From contig CAKZPJ010000396.1 of the NCBI GenBank assembly GCA_937138955.1, forward strand, positions 1 through 11,262: DNA of 11,262 bases, written 5' to 3'. Of this stretch, positions 1 to 7,993 are shown piece after piece; within the stretch, counting starts at the first letter, position 1; the number at the start of each line of letters is the position of its first letter. This DNA is from an uncultured Flammeovirgaceae bacterium. Lineage in GTDB: Bacteria > Bacteroidota > Bacteroidia > Cytophagales > Cyclobacteriaceae. The position numbers and the translations under genes are program-made. The notes under the pieces are model-generated. The model was not told the origin of the DNA and made no database searches. It saw only the letters and a program-made list of their open reading frames with translations.

Positions 1-472
1 GCTCTACTGATTCGTAATTCATATCCCACTGCTGCCCTTCACAGACTTCAGCCGCACACTGGTTAAATGCTCGCAGAACTGCTGGAAGAGATTCGGCCGA
101 AACTTTCAGAAGCATATCGTAAGTGCGTACTAGCATAACATCGCCTGATAGAATTGCCACATTGGGGTTCCACTGAGTGTGCACCGTTGGCTTACCCCGC
201 CGCAGGGGTGCTTGATCCATAATATCGTCGTGCATCAAGGTAAAGTTGTGAAAAACCTCCACCGCCATCGCCGGAACTAACACTTCATCACCCGGCTCAT
301 CATCACGAAAAAGCCGATACGCTAATAGCACCAGCATCGGGCGAAGCCGTTTACCTCCCAGTGAGAGAATGTAGCGAATAGGATCGTAGAGTTCAGGGGG
401 TGATTGCCCAAAATCATATTCTGATAAATGTTGATTAATCTGCTCCCAATAGTTATTTAGAGGTAGTGACAT
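1..472 (-). CDS. Polyprenyl (geranylgeranyl/farnesyl-type) diphosphate synthase, 5' part
   Basis: This is the N-terminal 157 codons of a trans-isoprenyl diphosphate synthase; the rest lies beyond the left edge, and family members are usually about 320 residues. Such enzymes condense isopentenyl diphosphate onto an allylic diphosphate in the cytosol to supply quinone side chains or carotenoids. Visible hallmarks are the substrate-binding GGKRLRP motif (residues 39-45), the first aspartate-rich motif DDIMD (82-86, preceded by H81) and the following LRRGKPTVH (90-98), all in the expected order. The DDxxD has no two-residue insertion, and F77 is the bulky residue five positions before its first Asp. 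That pattern fits a short- to medium-chain product such as GGPP, but chain length is an inference. The second DDxxD would lie outside the window. The ATG at 472 gives a normal family N-terminus (MSLPLNNYWEQ). The gene is divergent from the lipoprotein gene. Confidence 0.93.
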   Translation of the reverse strand, partial: MSLPLNNYWEQINQHLSEYDFGQSPPELYDPIRYILSLGGKRLRPMLVLLAYRLFRDDEPGDEVLVPAMAVEVFHNFTLMHDDIMDQAPLRRGKPTVHTQWNPNVAILSGDVMLVRTYDMLLKVSAESLPAVLRAFNQCAAEVCEGQQWDMNYESVE

Positions 473-504
473 ATGCTGTTTTCAAAGCGAGTTCTCCGTT
501 TGGA

Positions 505-512
505 CAAAGATA
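505..512 (-). promoter_or_regulatory. Bacteroidota-type -7 promoter element (TATCTTTG) for the polyprenyl synthase gene
   Basis: Read on the minus strand, positions 512 to 505 give TATCTTTG, an exact match to the Bacteroidota sigma-70-type -7 consensus TAnnTTTG. It lies 32 bp before the ATG at 472, leaving a short leader of about 25-30 nt. A TTTG at 542-539 is the nearest -33-like element, but its 26-bp spacing is longer than usual, so only the -7 element is well supported. Confidence 0.45.
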
Positions 513-642
513 CGTAAGCACTCCGGTTTTTACAGATGCAAAAAATAATTTCAAAATTTTGATGACATTTGTTTACTTTCGTTTACCTAACAGTATAAAG
601 TAACAAACTTATTCTTTAAATATTCAAATTTCACAGACTACT

Positions 643-1536
643 ATGAGACTCCTTACTTCGCTACTTTCTTGCTGCTTACTTATTGTGCTACTTGGGGCTT
701 GCCAGGAGGAAGACAATGCTTTTTTCAACGAACCATCGTTCCCCGGTAATTTTAAGCAACCGATTGATCTACCGAAGTTTAACCCTGTCGAGACTACTGG
801 GCAATTCATTCCGCTTAACGATCACGTAAGCTTCCGAATACCTCGCTTTCCACGTCCGAAACCCTGCCCAGTACTGGCCGGCTGTAATCTACCTAATCCA
901 GAATTTCTACTTTCGGTAGTAGAAGGAGGTAGCATCCGAGCTACGTACTTAGAGCTTTACACCGATAATGGGAAGTTGTATGCTTCAAGTAGCAAAGAGT
1001 TCGGAGGAAGTGTCGTTTATAAGAAAGGGAGTGCCTTGGTCTCCTTAGGAGTTGTAAACGATCAGGTATCATCCGAAAATTTATCGATGAGCGTACGAAT
1101 AGCTTATGAAGCAGACGGAGAAAAATATAGTGAAGAATTTTTCGAGGAGAGTGTTCCGGTGCATTTGACCGAATACAAAGAAGTTGGCTCAGTAATGTTT
1201 CGTTTGCCTCGTTTTCCCCGCCCTAAACCTTGCCCAGTATTGGCTGGCTGTAACACTCCTAATCCAGAGTTACATACAATCGTTCCCAAAGGGCGAATCC
1301 TAGCGATGACGGCTCAACTCTATACCGGAAATAAAGAGCTATACGCTTGCGCTGGTAAAGAATGTGAGTCAGTAGTAGAATACGAAGAAGAGGAAGCATT
1401 AGCTACCTTTACCGTAGTAAACCCAAAAATAGAGGTAGAAAACCTTATATTAGCTCTTCAGATTACATATGAAGTTGGGGGAAAGATTATTTCTGAGGAA
1501 ATTTATAGTGAAAATGTTCTTCTTGGTATGGAATAG
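643..1536 (+). CDS. Two-repeat lipoprotein of unknown function, probably surface-exposed
   Basis: The 297-residue product is not a family I recognise. It starts with a lipoprotein signal peptide (charged MR, hydrophobic 3-17) and lipobox L17-G18-A19-C20, so Cys20 should be lipidated after signal peptidase II cleavage. The mature N-terminus CQEED is acidic right after the Cys, like the lipoprotein export signals that send Bacteroidota lipoproteins to the cell surface. Residues 64-185 and 186-297 are tandem repeats. Each opens with a core FR(I/L)PRFPRPKPCPVLAGCN ending in PNPE, followed by about 90 residues that are probably beta-rich (LYT..., ITYE/IAYE, SEE). Both cores hold a C-x5-C pair (75/81 and 197/203); the second repeat adds C236 and C241. 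The ATG at 643 is the only start that includes the full signal peptide. The next gene begins at or before this stop codon, implying cotranscription. The divergent left neighbour is unrelated. Lipoprotein status is solid; function is unknown. Confidence 0.85.
   Translation: MRLLTSLLSCCLLIVLLGACQEEDNAFFNEPSFPGNFKQPIDLPKFNPVETTGQFIPLNDHVSFRIPRFPRPKPCPVLAGCNLPNPEFLLSVVEGGSIRATYLELYTDNGKLYASSSKEFGGSVVYKKGSALVSLGVVNDQVSSENLSMSVRIAYEADGEKYSEEFFEESVPVHLTEYKEVGSVMFRLPRFPRPKPCPVLAGCNTPNPELHTIVPKGRILAMTAQLYTGNKELYACAGKECESVVEYEEEEALATFTVVNPKIEVENLILALQITYEVGGKIISEEIYSENVLLGME
832..1197 (+). repeat. Lipoprotein internal repeat unit 1 (core 832-903)
   Basis: This in-frame unit encodes residues 64-185 of the lipoprotein. 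Its 24-codon core (832-903) matches the core of unit 2 at 22 of 24 residues, while the remainder aligns only loosely. The core holds a C-x5-C pair at residues 75 and 81. Confidence 0.85.
1198..1533 (+). repeat. Lipoprotein internal repeat unit 2 (core 1198-1269)
   Basis: This in-frame unit encodes residues 186-297. Its core (1198-1269) differs from unit 1 at 13 codons, of which 11 are synonymous. It carries a second cysteine pair (C236, C241) where unit 1 has Ser and Phe, and it runs to the protein's C-terminus. Confidence 0.85.
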
Positions 1537-4500
1537 AAATTTGAGGTGTCGCTTTATCTCTTTTGCCACTGCATATTTACTAATGAGTATGCAGTGTTTT
1601 TTATGTTTAGCCCAGTCCAAAAATAGTACCGATGCTAAAGTTCAGGCTATTGAAGAGGCGATATTCTCGGTTTATGAGAATTATTTTTACAGCCAGCCCG
1701 ATAGTGCGTTTAAGGTATTAGAAGAAATTGCTCATGAAGCAGAGAGTCAGCAGCTTTGGGACGCCCAGATAACGGCTTTACTACAAGCCGCTTGGTGCGC
1801 TCAGTACCACACCCAGTTAGACACTCTTTCGTATTACTTGAGCCAGACAGAACAACTTCTTCGCCAACACGCCGAAGCCCTAGACACCCTTGACCCATCC
1901 GGTACACTTAGCCAAGACGTAGCTTACACTAGAGGTTCATTTTACTACTCCGCCGGTGATTTTGTAGCTGCTATTGCAGCCTTCAAGAAAATTGTGCAGC
2001 CTCAATCATTATCTACCGCTTCTGACTCTCTGTTAGTTAATGATGTTTTCGTTTACCTAGGTAATGCCTACTATCGCCTACAGAACTATCAGCAGTCATT
2101 ATATCATTTTCGGGTTGCCTCAGAATGGCTACCTAAAACAACCGATGCCTTAGACTATAACCGCGAATACAATCAAGCACTCCATGCTCTTTATCAAGCC
2201 CAGTCTTACTTCGCTTCAGCCCACTACAATCATCAGTCAAAAGATTATGAAAAAGGAATAGTACTAGCTAAAAATGCTCTATCTTATTTTCTAACTCAGA
2301 AGAGTAACCCTCGAGTACAAAACCCAATACATTCATCAGCTAACGTGCTAGCTTCTATCTATCAAGCTCAAAAACAGTACGATAGCACTTTACACTACCT
2401 TTCTTTAGCTCTTTCGTCTCAGCAAAAGGCAAGCACCTTGATGATTGATACGTATAATAGGCTTGGCCGTACCTATGCTCTGATGAAACGCTACCCAGAA
2501 GCTAAACAGGCTTTTCAACAAAGCTCAGAATTAGCTGACCAGATGCTTCCAGCTAAACATTACCAGCGGAGCACTATCTACTTTAGGCGAGGGCAAACTT
2601 GGGAAGCCCAGAAAAAATGGCAGGAGGCACTGGACGATTATCAACAGGCTCTGGCTCAATTAGTAACTGAATTTAACGTAACATCTAATTTTTTAACAAA
2701 TCCTCTCTACCAGGATGCAGGAGCAAAAAAAGAATTATTAGAAGTACTGTCCCACAAAGCCAAAGCATTGTGGGGACTATATCAGCAACAACCTGAAAGT
2801 ACCGCCCCATTAAAAAGTGCTTTAGAGATTTATCAGCAAATTGGAATTATTCTGGATGAAAGCCGGGATGGATTTCCTTCTATTGAGTACAAACAGTTTG
2901 TTGCCTCGCATTTCTTCGGCATATACGAACAGGCTATTCAGGTAGCTTACGAGTTACACCAACGCCAGCCGGAATCCGGTCAGTTTTTAGCCCAGGCATT
3001 TCACTTTGCTGAAAAAAGCAAGAGTTTTATTCTGCTGGAAGCAACCCAAGAAACACAGGCTCAGAGCTTCGGAGGCATACCTGATTCATTACTAGAACGA
3101 GAGCGAGCGTATACCCGAAAGTTATCTTTGCTAAAACAACAACGTAGCGATTTAGATGACTCTTCTAGTCCAGAAGCCGTCCAATTAGAGCAACAGCTAT
3201 TAATTACTCAAGATGCTCGTCAGAAATTGCTTCAGCATTTTGAGAAAGACTACCCTGATTTTTACGCTTTACGACACAATACTAGAGTGACCTCATTATC
3301 TGATGTGCAAGCCAACCTTCCAACTAATACAGCTCTGTTATCCTATTTTCTGGGCGATAGCTCGTTGTTTGCTTTCGGGGTTAGTTCTGATAAGATTGTT
3401 ATTGACTCGATTGCCAACCTTACCGCTCTCAAACAAGACTTAGACAACTTACTCTCTTTTGTTCGGGAGTACGATTGGGAGGCGATTAAAGATTCGGGAA
3501 ATACTCAGCAGTGGACTCAAAGTAGCCATGCTCTCTATCAACAGTTAGTTAAAAATATACTAGACTTGTTAGGTTCCAACCCCGAGAAGTTAATTATTAT
3601 TCCTGATGGGCAGTTAGGTTATCTTCCGTTTGATGTATTACTTACCAACCCAGTATCTGAGATCACTTCCACTAAACTGGGTACTTTTCCCTACCTCATA
3701 AAAGAGCTACCACTTCGCTACGAGTATTCAGCCTCCTTGTATATTCGGCAGCAGTCTCACGAAAATACTATACCGAATCAGGGTGATTACGCTGGCTTCG
3801 CCCCGAAGTACGAAAACACGCCTCTTTTAGCAGAAAGCAAGATGACTCGTGGCGGAGCCAGCCGTGACGTTTTTTATGACCTTTTGTACAATAAAGAAGA
3901 AGTGCAACAGGCCTCTGGGCTATTTAACAGTCAGGTTTTTCTGGACGACCAAGCTACTGAACAAGCCTTTCGAGAGTTTGCGCCCCGTAGTAATCTGCTT
4001 CACCTATCTATGCATGCGTTTGCTGACGATCAAGACCCCATGTACTCAGGCTTAGTTTTTTCGCAGGCTGATACGACAGCAGAGGATAATTTTTTGTACG
4101 CGCACGAACTCTATGCTCTACAGCTACGGTCTAATCTTGCGGTGCTAAGTGCTTGCGAAACGGGTACTGGTCAATTGGCTCGAGGCGAAGGGATTATGAG
4201 CTTAGGTCGAGCTTTTAAGTACGCTGGGTGCCCCAATGTAGCCATGAGTTTGTGGAAGGTAAACGACCGAACAACCCAGCGTATTGTACGAAGCTTTTTT
4301 GAACAATTAGCAGCTGGTGCTGATAAAGATGTAGCCCTTCAGCAAGCCAAACTTACATTTTTAAATGAGGCTAAAGGACCATTAGCGCATCCGTACTACT
4401 GGGCCTCATTAGTACTGATTGGTGACGATCTTCCTTTGGCTGATTCATCGCCGACCTACCGATACGCAATTTTCATTGGGTTGGGATTACTGATGCTAGT

Positions 4501-4543
4501 TGGCATTATTGTTTTGATAAAAAGAAGAAAAAATGCCAACTGA
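1514..4543 (+). CDS. TPR-CHAT domain protein, membrane-anchored caspase-like putative peptidase
   Basis: CHAT domains have a caspase-like fold and many are cysteine peptidases; TPR-CHAT fusions are common in Cytophagales, mostly without known function. With the ATG at 1514 the protein has 1009 residues. Residues about 10-35 look like a signal peptide ending LCLAQ. TPR-like helical repeats span about 85-390 (for example LGNAYYRLQNYQQSLYHF and YFRRGQTWEAQKKWQEALDD). A helical, partly coiled-coil linker follows (about 500-580), then the CHAT domain (about 610-975). The catalytic pair is intact: H834 in LHLSMHAFAD and C881 in VLSACETGTG, followed by the family-typical ARGEGIMSLGRAF and HPYYWASLVLIGD. 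A C-terminal hydrophobic segment (about 984-1002) is followed by KRRKNAN, so CHAT and TPRs should lie in the periplasm with a cytoplasmic basic tail. The start is uncertain: ATG 1469 and TTG 1541 are in frame; 1541 would give a more compact signal peptide just after the upstream stop. All options imply tight linkage to the lipoprotein gene. The substrate is unknown. Confidence 0.88.
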   Translation: MFFLVWNRNLRCRFISFATAYLLMSMQCFLCLAQSKNSTDAKVQAIEEAIFSVYENYFYSQPDSAFKVLEEIAHEAESQQLWDAQITALLQAAWCAQYHTQLDTLSYYLSQTEQLLRQHAEALDTLDPSGTLSQDVAYTRGSFYYSAGDFVAAIAAFKKIVQPQSLSTASDSLLVNDVFVYLGNAYYRLQNYQQSLYHFRVASEWLPKTTDALDYNREYNQALHALYQAQSYFASAHYNHQSKDYEKGIVLAKNALSYFLTQKSNPRVQNPIHSSANVLASIYQAQKQYDSTLHYLSLALSSQQKASTLMIDTYNRLGRTYALMKRYPEAKQAFQQSSELADQMLPAKHYQRSTIYFRRGQTWEAQKKWQEALDDYQQALAQLVTEFNVTSNFLTNPLYQDAGAKKELLEVLSHKAKALWGLYQQQPESTAPLKSALEIYQQIGIILDESRDGFPSIEYKQFVASHFFGIYEQAIQVAYELHQRQPESGQFLAQAFHFAEKSKSFILLEATQETQAQSFGGIPDSLLERERAYTRKLSLLKQQRSDLDDSSSPEAVQLEQQLLITQDARQKLLQHFEKDYPDFYALRHNTRVTSLSDVQANLPTNTALLSYFLGDSSLFAFGVSSDKIVIDSIANLTALKQDLDNLLSFVREYDWEAIKDSGNTQQWTQSSHALYQQLVKNILDLLGSNPEKLIIIPDGQLGYLPFDVLLTNPVSEITSTKLGTFPYLIKELPLRYEYSASLYIRQQSHENTIPNQGDYAGFAPKYENTPLLAESKMTRGGASRDVFYDLLYNKEEVQQASGLFNSQVFLDDQATEQAFREFAPRSNLLHLSMHAFADDQDPMYSGLVFSQADTTAEDNFLYAHELYALQLRSNLAVLSACETGTGQLARGEGIMSLGRAFKYAGCPNVAMSLWKVNDRTTQRIVRSFFEQLAAGADKDVALQQAKLTFLNEAKGPLAHPYYWASLVLIGDDLPLADSSPTYRYAIFIGLGLLMLVGIIVLIKRRKNAN

Positions 4544-4806
4544 TATTAACTACTTAGAAAACATATTACTACGAAGCTGTTAATAACAACAACGATTCCG
4601 CCAACCTACTTTTTGCTATTTAAACCTATAGCTTAATAAAGCTAAACTATTGCTCAGTAAATTCGTCGATGAGATACTGTTCATATAAAATAATTAGTCC
4701 ACTGTAATACATATTTAGATTGTGTTTTTAGCGTTATTTCTTTCGGTTGGTCATATTATTGTGGAAAAATTATTGTTTTCGCGCTCACTCATTAATTCAT
4801 AAGTTC

Positions 4807-7800
4807 ATGAATCACATCGGTCTTCGTTTAAGCTGGTTAGTGATTATACTTCTTTTTATCTCCTTCCAGCTTCAAGCTCAACAGGAAAAATGTGGAACTG
4901 TATCGCTGAATCAAGGAAAAAGCAAAGAGCGATTCGAGCAGTGGATGAATAATATGCAGTTGAAGAGACAACTGAGCCCACAAGCTAAATTTCAGTCAGA
5001 AGATGCTGAGCCAGTCTACCGTATCCCGGTGGTAGTACATGTGGTTCACTTGGGCGAATCTGAAGGAACCGGAAGCAATATCCCTTTTGAGCAGATTGCG
5101 GACCAAATCCGAATTTTAAACGAAGACTTCCGACGGCTTAATACTGACACTACCGAAACTCCGGTAGAGTTTCAACCTGTTGCAGCCGACACGCGCATTG
5201 AATTTGTACTGGCTCGCCAATCCCCCGAAGGTTTTGCAACCAACGGAGTGGTTAGGGTAGTAGGAGACCGGGATGATTACGGATTGCTCGATGGCGATGC
5301 GCTGGCTACGCTCAGCCAGTGGGACCCCGAACTCTATATGAACATTTGGGTAGCTCCGCTGAGAAATAATTTGTTAGGTTACGCCCAATTTCCAGACTCA
5401 GAGCTGCCGGGTTTAAGTGGAGCATTCACTGGTCCAGATACCGATGGAATCGTGATTGATTTCAACTTTTTTGGTAGCGTCGGCAATGTGGTAACCCGTT
5501 CGCTGGGGCGTACTACTACTCACGAAGTAGGTCATTACCTCGGGTTGCGCCACATCTGGGGAGACGGAGACTGTAGCGCCGATGATTTTGTGGCTGATAC
5601 TCCTCTACAAGAATCTGATTCGGATACTTGTCCTGCTCATCCGCAAACCAGTTGTAGCTCCGTAGATATGTTCCAAAATTATATGGACTACACTACTGAT
5701 CGGTGTATGAACTTATTTACACTAGGTCAGAAAGCAAGAATGCGCATAGTACTAGAAAATAGTCCTCGTCGTCGAACCTTACTAAACTCACCTGGTTTAG
5801 CTGAACCCATTGTACTTGATGATGATGCTGGAATCAGCGCAATCAATAGCCCCCAACGCAGCGAGTGCAATGGTGATATTGTTCCCACTATTACAGTAGT
5901 GAATACTGGGCAGGAACCTCTCACCTCGTTTGCGGTTGCCCTAAACGTGCAAGGTAACTTTCGGGAAGAAACTATCTTCAATACTAATTTAGAAACGGGA
6001 GAATCTACCACTGCTTCTCTGAGTTCGGTCTCACTGGAGGGAAACGCTGCCAATGCTGAATATACTTTTACATTCTTTATTACTGAGGCTAACGGAGCTG
6101 CCGACGAAAATGCCACCAATAATGTTAGCTCCATTAATTTTATCATTCCTCAACGAACTGCTCTGCCGTTGGCCGATGACTTTGAGCAGTTGGACGAGAA
6201 TTCATTACTTAGCGTAGGCTACATCAGTAATTCCGACAACGGCATTACCTGGGAAAGAACCTCAGTTCCGGGCTTTTCAGGCGAGGAAAACGAAGCACTC
6301 GAACTCAATTTCTTTGACTACCAGAGAAACATCGGTGCTCAAGATATTTTTTACACCCCAGTGTTTAGCTTGGCTGATTTACGCGATGCTAGTCTCTCTT
6401 TGCGGTATGCTTACGCACCCTATCGAGATGAAGATGGAAGTTTGAGCGATGACGGTTTTGCCATCGGTATATCCACCGATTGCGGAGCTACATTCGATAC
6501 ATTCCTGTTTGAAGCTTCTGGTGAGGAGTTAGCTACGACTGAACCGACTGGATCAGAGTTCATTCCCGAATCCCGCGTCGATTGGCGTCAGTTAACTTTT
6601 TCGTTAGAGGCCTACGCGGGCAACGAGAATCTACAACTGGCTTTCATTGGGTACAATGATTATGGTAACCATCTGTACATTGACGACATTAGTATTCAGG
6701 CTACTCAAGTGCGTGAGATAGACTTAGCAATTAGTGACATCATTTCCCCCGCCTATCTTTCCGGTCAGACTAATCCTACTCCCAAAGTTGCTATTAAAAA
6801 TATTGGCCGATCTTCAGTTAGGTCGTTCGATGTCACATATCAGTTTGATAGTCAACCGCCCACTGAGTTTTCTTACGCTGCTTTTGTATTAGCACCAGGC
6901 GAAGAAACCGTTTTAGAACTTGAATCACCCACCCTAGCTCCAGGTATCCATAACTTCTCGATCCGGGTTATTAACCCTAATCTCCGGGTAGACGACGTGC
7001 CAAATAACAATTACCGTCAGATCAACTTTGTGGTAGATGACAAAGAAGATATTATTCCGCTAATCAATGAATTTCAGGAATATTCTGTACCGGATGTGCT
7101 TCAAGGTGAATCAGTAGCAGCAACTGAAGTGTGGCAAGTAGTGAACCCCGATAGTAGTATTACTTGGGAAACAGTAGAAGCTGGCGGAAATGGATTTAAT
7201 AATGAGGCAGTTGGTATTCAAAACAATCAATACGCTAATATTGGAGCCGTTGATCGGTTGGTAAGCCCTTCACTAGATTTCAGCAATACCTTTGAAGCTA
7301 GCCTATTTTTTCAGGTGTCTTACGCTCAGTTTAGTGAAAACTATGTAGACACCCTAAACGTACTAGTTTCTACTGACGATGGCGAGAGTTATGAACGAGT
7401 ACTGGAGCTGGAGGGCATTACTTTATCCGCCGGACTTACTTTTAGTTCAGAGTGGATACCTCGGCAAGATAATGACTGGCACGAGATGTTTGTAGATTTG
7501 AGTCGTTTTGCCGGTGAACCCAAAGTGCGCGTAGCATTTGAGTCAATTAACGGCTACGGTAACAATATCTTTCTGGATGATATTGAATTCTTTTTATCCG
7601 GCAATGACGATCCGGTACGCACTGCTGAGAACTCGTACAGATTATTTCCAAACCCCACTCCTGACATTCTAAATTCGGTATTTAACCTCCGTAGCCGAGA
7701 GAATATTCAAGCGGCAATTTATAATTCACAAGGGCAAACTGTCTGGCAAAAGTCCTACCCTAACACGCTAAATCAAACCTTTAATGTTGACCTAAGCACG

Positions 7801-7875
7801 TTTCCTCGAGGTATTTACATATTTCGAGTTTTTAGCTCAACTTTAACTGACAGTAAGCAGTTTATACTACAGTAA
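4807..7875 (+). CDS. Secreted M43-family zinc metalloprotease with T9SS sorting domain
   Basis: This 1022-residue precursor is a metzincin endopeptidase of the pappalysin/cytophagalysin group (M43), exported by Sec and then T9SS. A signal peptide (1-24, ending FQLQAQ) precedes a propeptide-like stretch. The catalytic domain (about 65-325) has the zinc motif HEVGHYLGLRH (H239, E240, H243, H249) followed by IWGD, a cysteine-rich loop, and the Met-turn at M293 in NYMDY. Next come a CARDB-like module (about 336-445), a jelly-roll/MAM-like module (about 450-632, ending YIDDISI), a second CARDB-like module (about 636-745) and a second jelly-roll (about 750-930, ending FLDDIEF). The end (about 944-1022) is a type A C-terminal sorting domain: YRLFPNPTPD, a GIYIFRV strand and terminal KQFILQ. 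ATG 4807 is preferred over TTG 4747 because it places the signal peptide at the N-terminus. All zinc ligands are present, so activity is likely. It probably degrades or processes extracellular protein. It stands alone transcriptionally as far as I can see. Confidence 0.93.
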   Translation: MNHIGLRLSWLVIILLFISFQLQAQQEKCGTVSLNQGKSKERFEQWMNNMQLKRQLSPQAKFQSEDAEPVYRIPVVVHVVHLGESEGTGSNIPFEQIADQIRILNEDFRRLNTDTTETPVEFQPVAADTRIEFVLARQSPEGFATNGVVRVVGDRDDYGLLDGDALATLSQWDPELYMNIWVAPLRNNLLGYAQFPDSELPGLSGAFTGPDTDGIVIDFNFFGSVGNVVTRSLGRTTTHEVGHYLGLRHIWGDGDCSADDFVADTPLQESDSDTCPAHPQTSCSSVDMFQNYMDYTTDRCMNLFTLGQKARMRIVLENSPRRRTLLNSPGLAEPIVLDDDAGISAINSPQRSECNGDIVPTITVVNTGQEPLTSFAVALNVQGNFREETIFNTNLETGESTTASLSSVSLEGNAANAEYTFTFFITEANGAADENATNNVSSINFIIPQRTALPLADDFEQLDENSLLSVGYISNSDNGITWERTSVPGFSGEENEALELNFFDYQRNIGAQDIFYTPVFSLADLRDASLSLRYAYAPYRDEDGSLSDDGFAIGISTDCGATFDTFLFEASGEELATTEPTGSEFIPESRVDWRQLTFSLEAYAGNENLQLAFIGYNDYGNHLYIDDISIQATQVREIDLAISDIISPAYLSGQTNPTPKVAIKNIGRSSVRSFDVTYQFDSQPPTEFSYAAFVLAPGEETVLELESPTLAPGIHNFSIRVINPNLRVDDVPNNNYRQINFVVDDKEDIIPLINEFQEYSVPDVLQGESVAATEVWQVVNPDSSITWETVEAGGNGFNNEAVGIQNNQYANIGAVDRLVSPSLDFSNTFEASLFFQVSYAQFSENYVDTLNVLVSTDDGESYERVLELEGITLSAGLTFSSEWIPRQDNDWHEMFVDLSRFAGEPKVRVAFESINGYGNNIFLDDIEFFLSGNDDPVRTAENSYRLFPNPTPDILNSVFNLRSRENIQAAIYNSQGQTVWQKSYPNTLNQTFNVDLSTFPRGIYIFRVFSSTLTDSKQFILQ

Positions 7876-7993
7876 GGCCTACTACACTATCAGCTTTTAT
7901 ATTATTATATTTACAAACGCAATCCCTATTATCGGATGATTTTTACTGGTTGGTAATTTTTTTAGCGTAGCTTTAAAATAAACGTAATTTATT

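Noticed and set aside
594..601. TATAAAGT downstream of TTTG (568-571) as the promoter of the lipoprotein gene
   Set aside because: The spacing (22 bp) is tolerable, but TATAAAGT does not match TAnnTTTG in its second half; the lipoprotein promoter remains unassigned.
1514..4543. TPR-CHAT protein as part of a CRISPR (Craspase-like) or other intracellular immune system
   Set aside because: There are no cas genes, repeats or nucleic-acid effectors nearby, and the signal peptide and membrane anchor place the protein in the envelope.
4629..4644. Hairpin TAGCTT-AATA-AAGCTA after the CHAT gene as a terminator
   Set aside because: The stem is only six A/T-rich pairs and no U-tract follows, so it is weak and expected by chance in such sequence.
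4747..4806. In-frame N-terminal extension of the M43 protease starting at TTG 4747
   Set aside because: It would put 20 polar and mixed residues before an otherwise textbook signal peptide; ATG 4807 fits secretion much better.
5727..6146. 139-codon open frame on the minus strand within the metalloprotease gene
   Set aside because: It lies wholly inside a gene with clear domains, its product resembles nothing, and it has no start signal; it is a by-product of codon use on the other strand.
7968..7975. TAGCTTTA as a -7 promoter element for liuB
   Set aside because: One mismatch to TAnnTTTG and no -33 TTTG at proper spacing; too weak to list as a feature.
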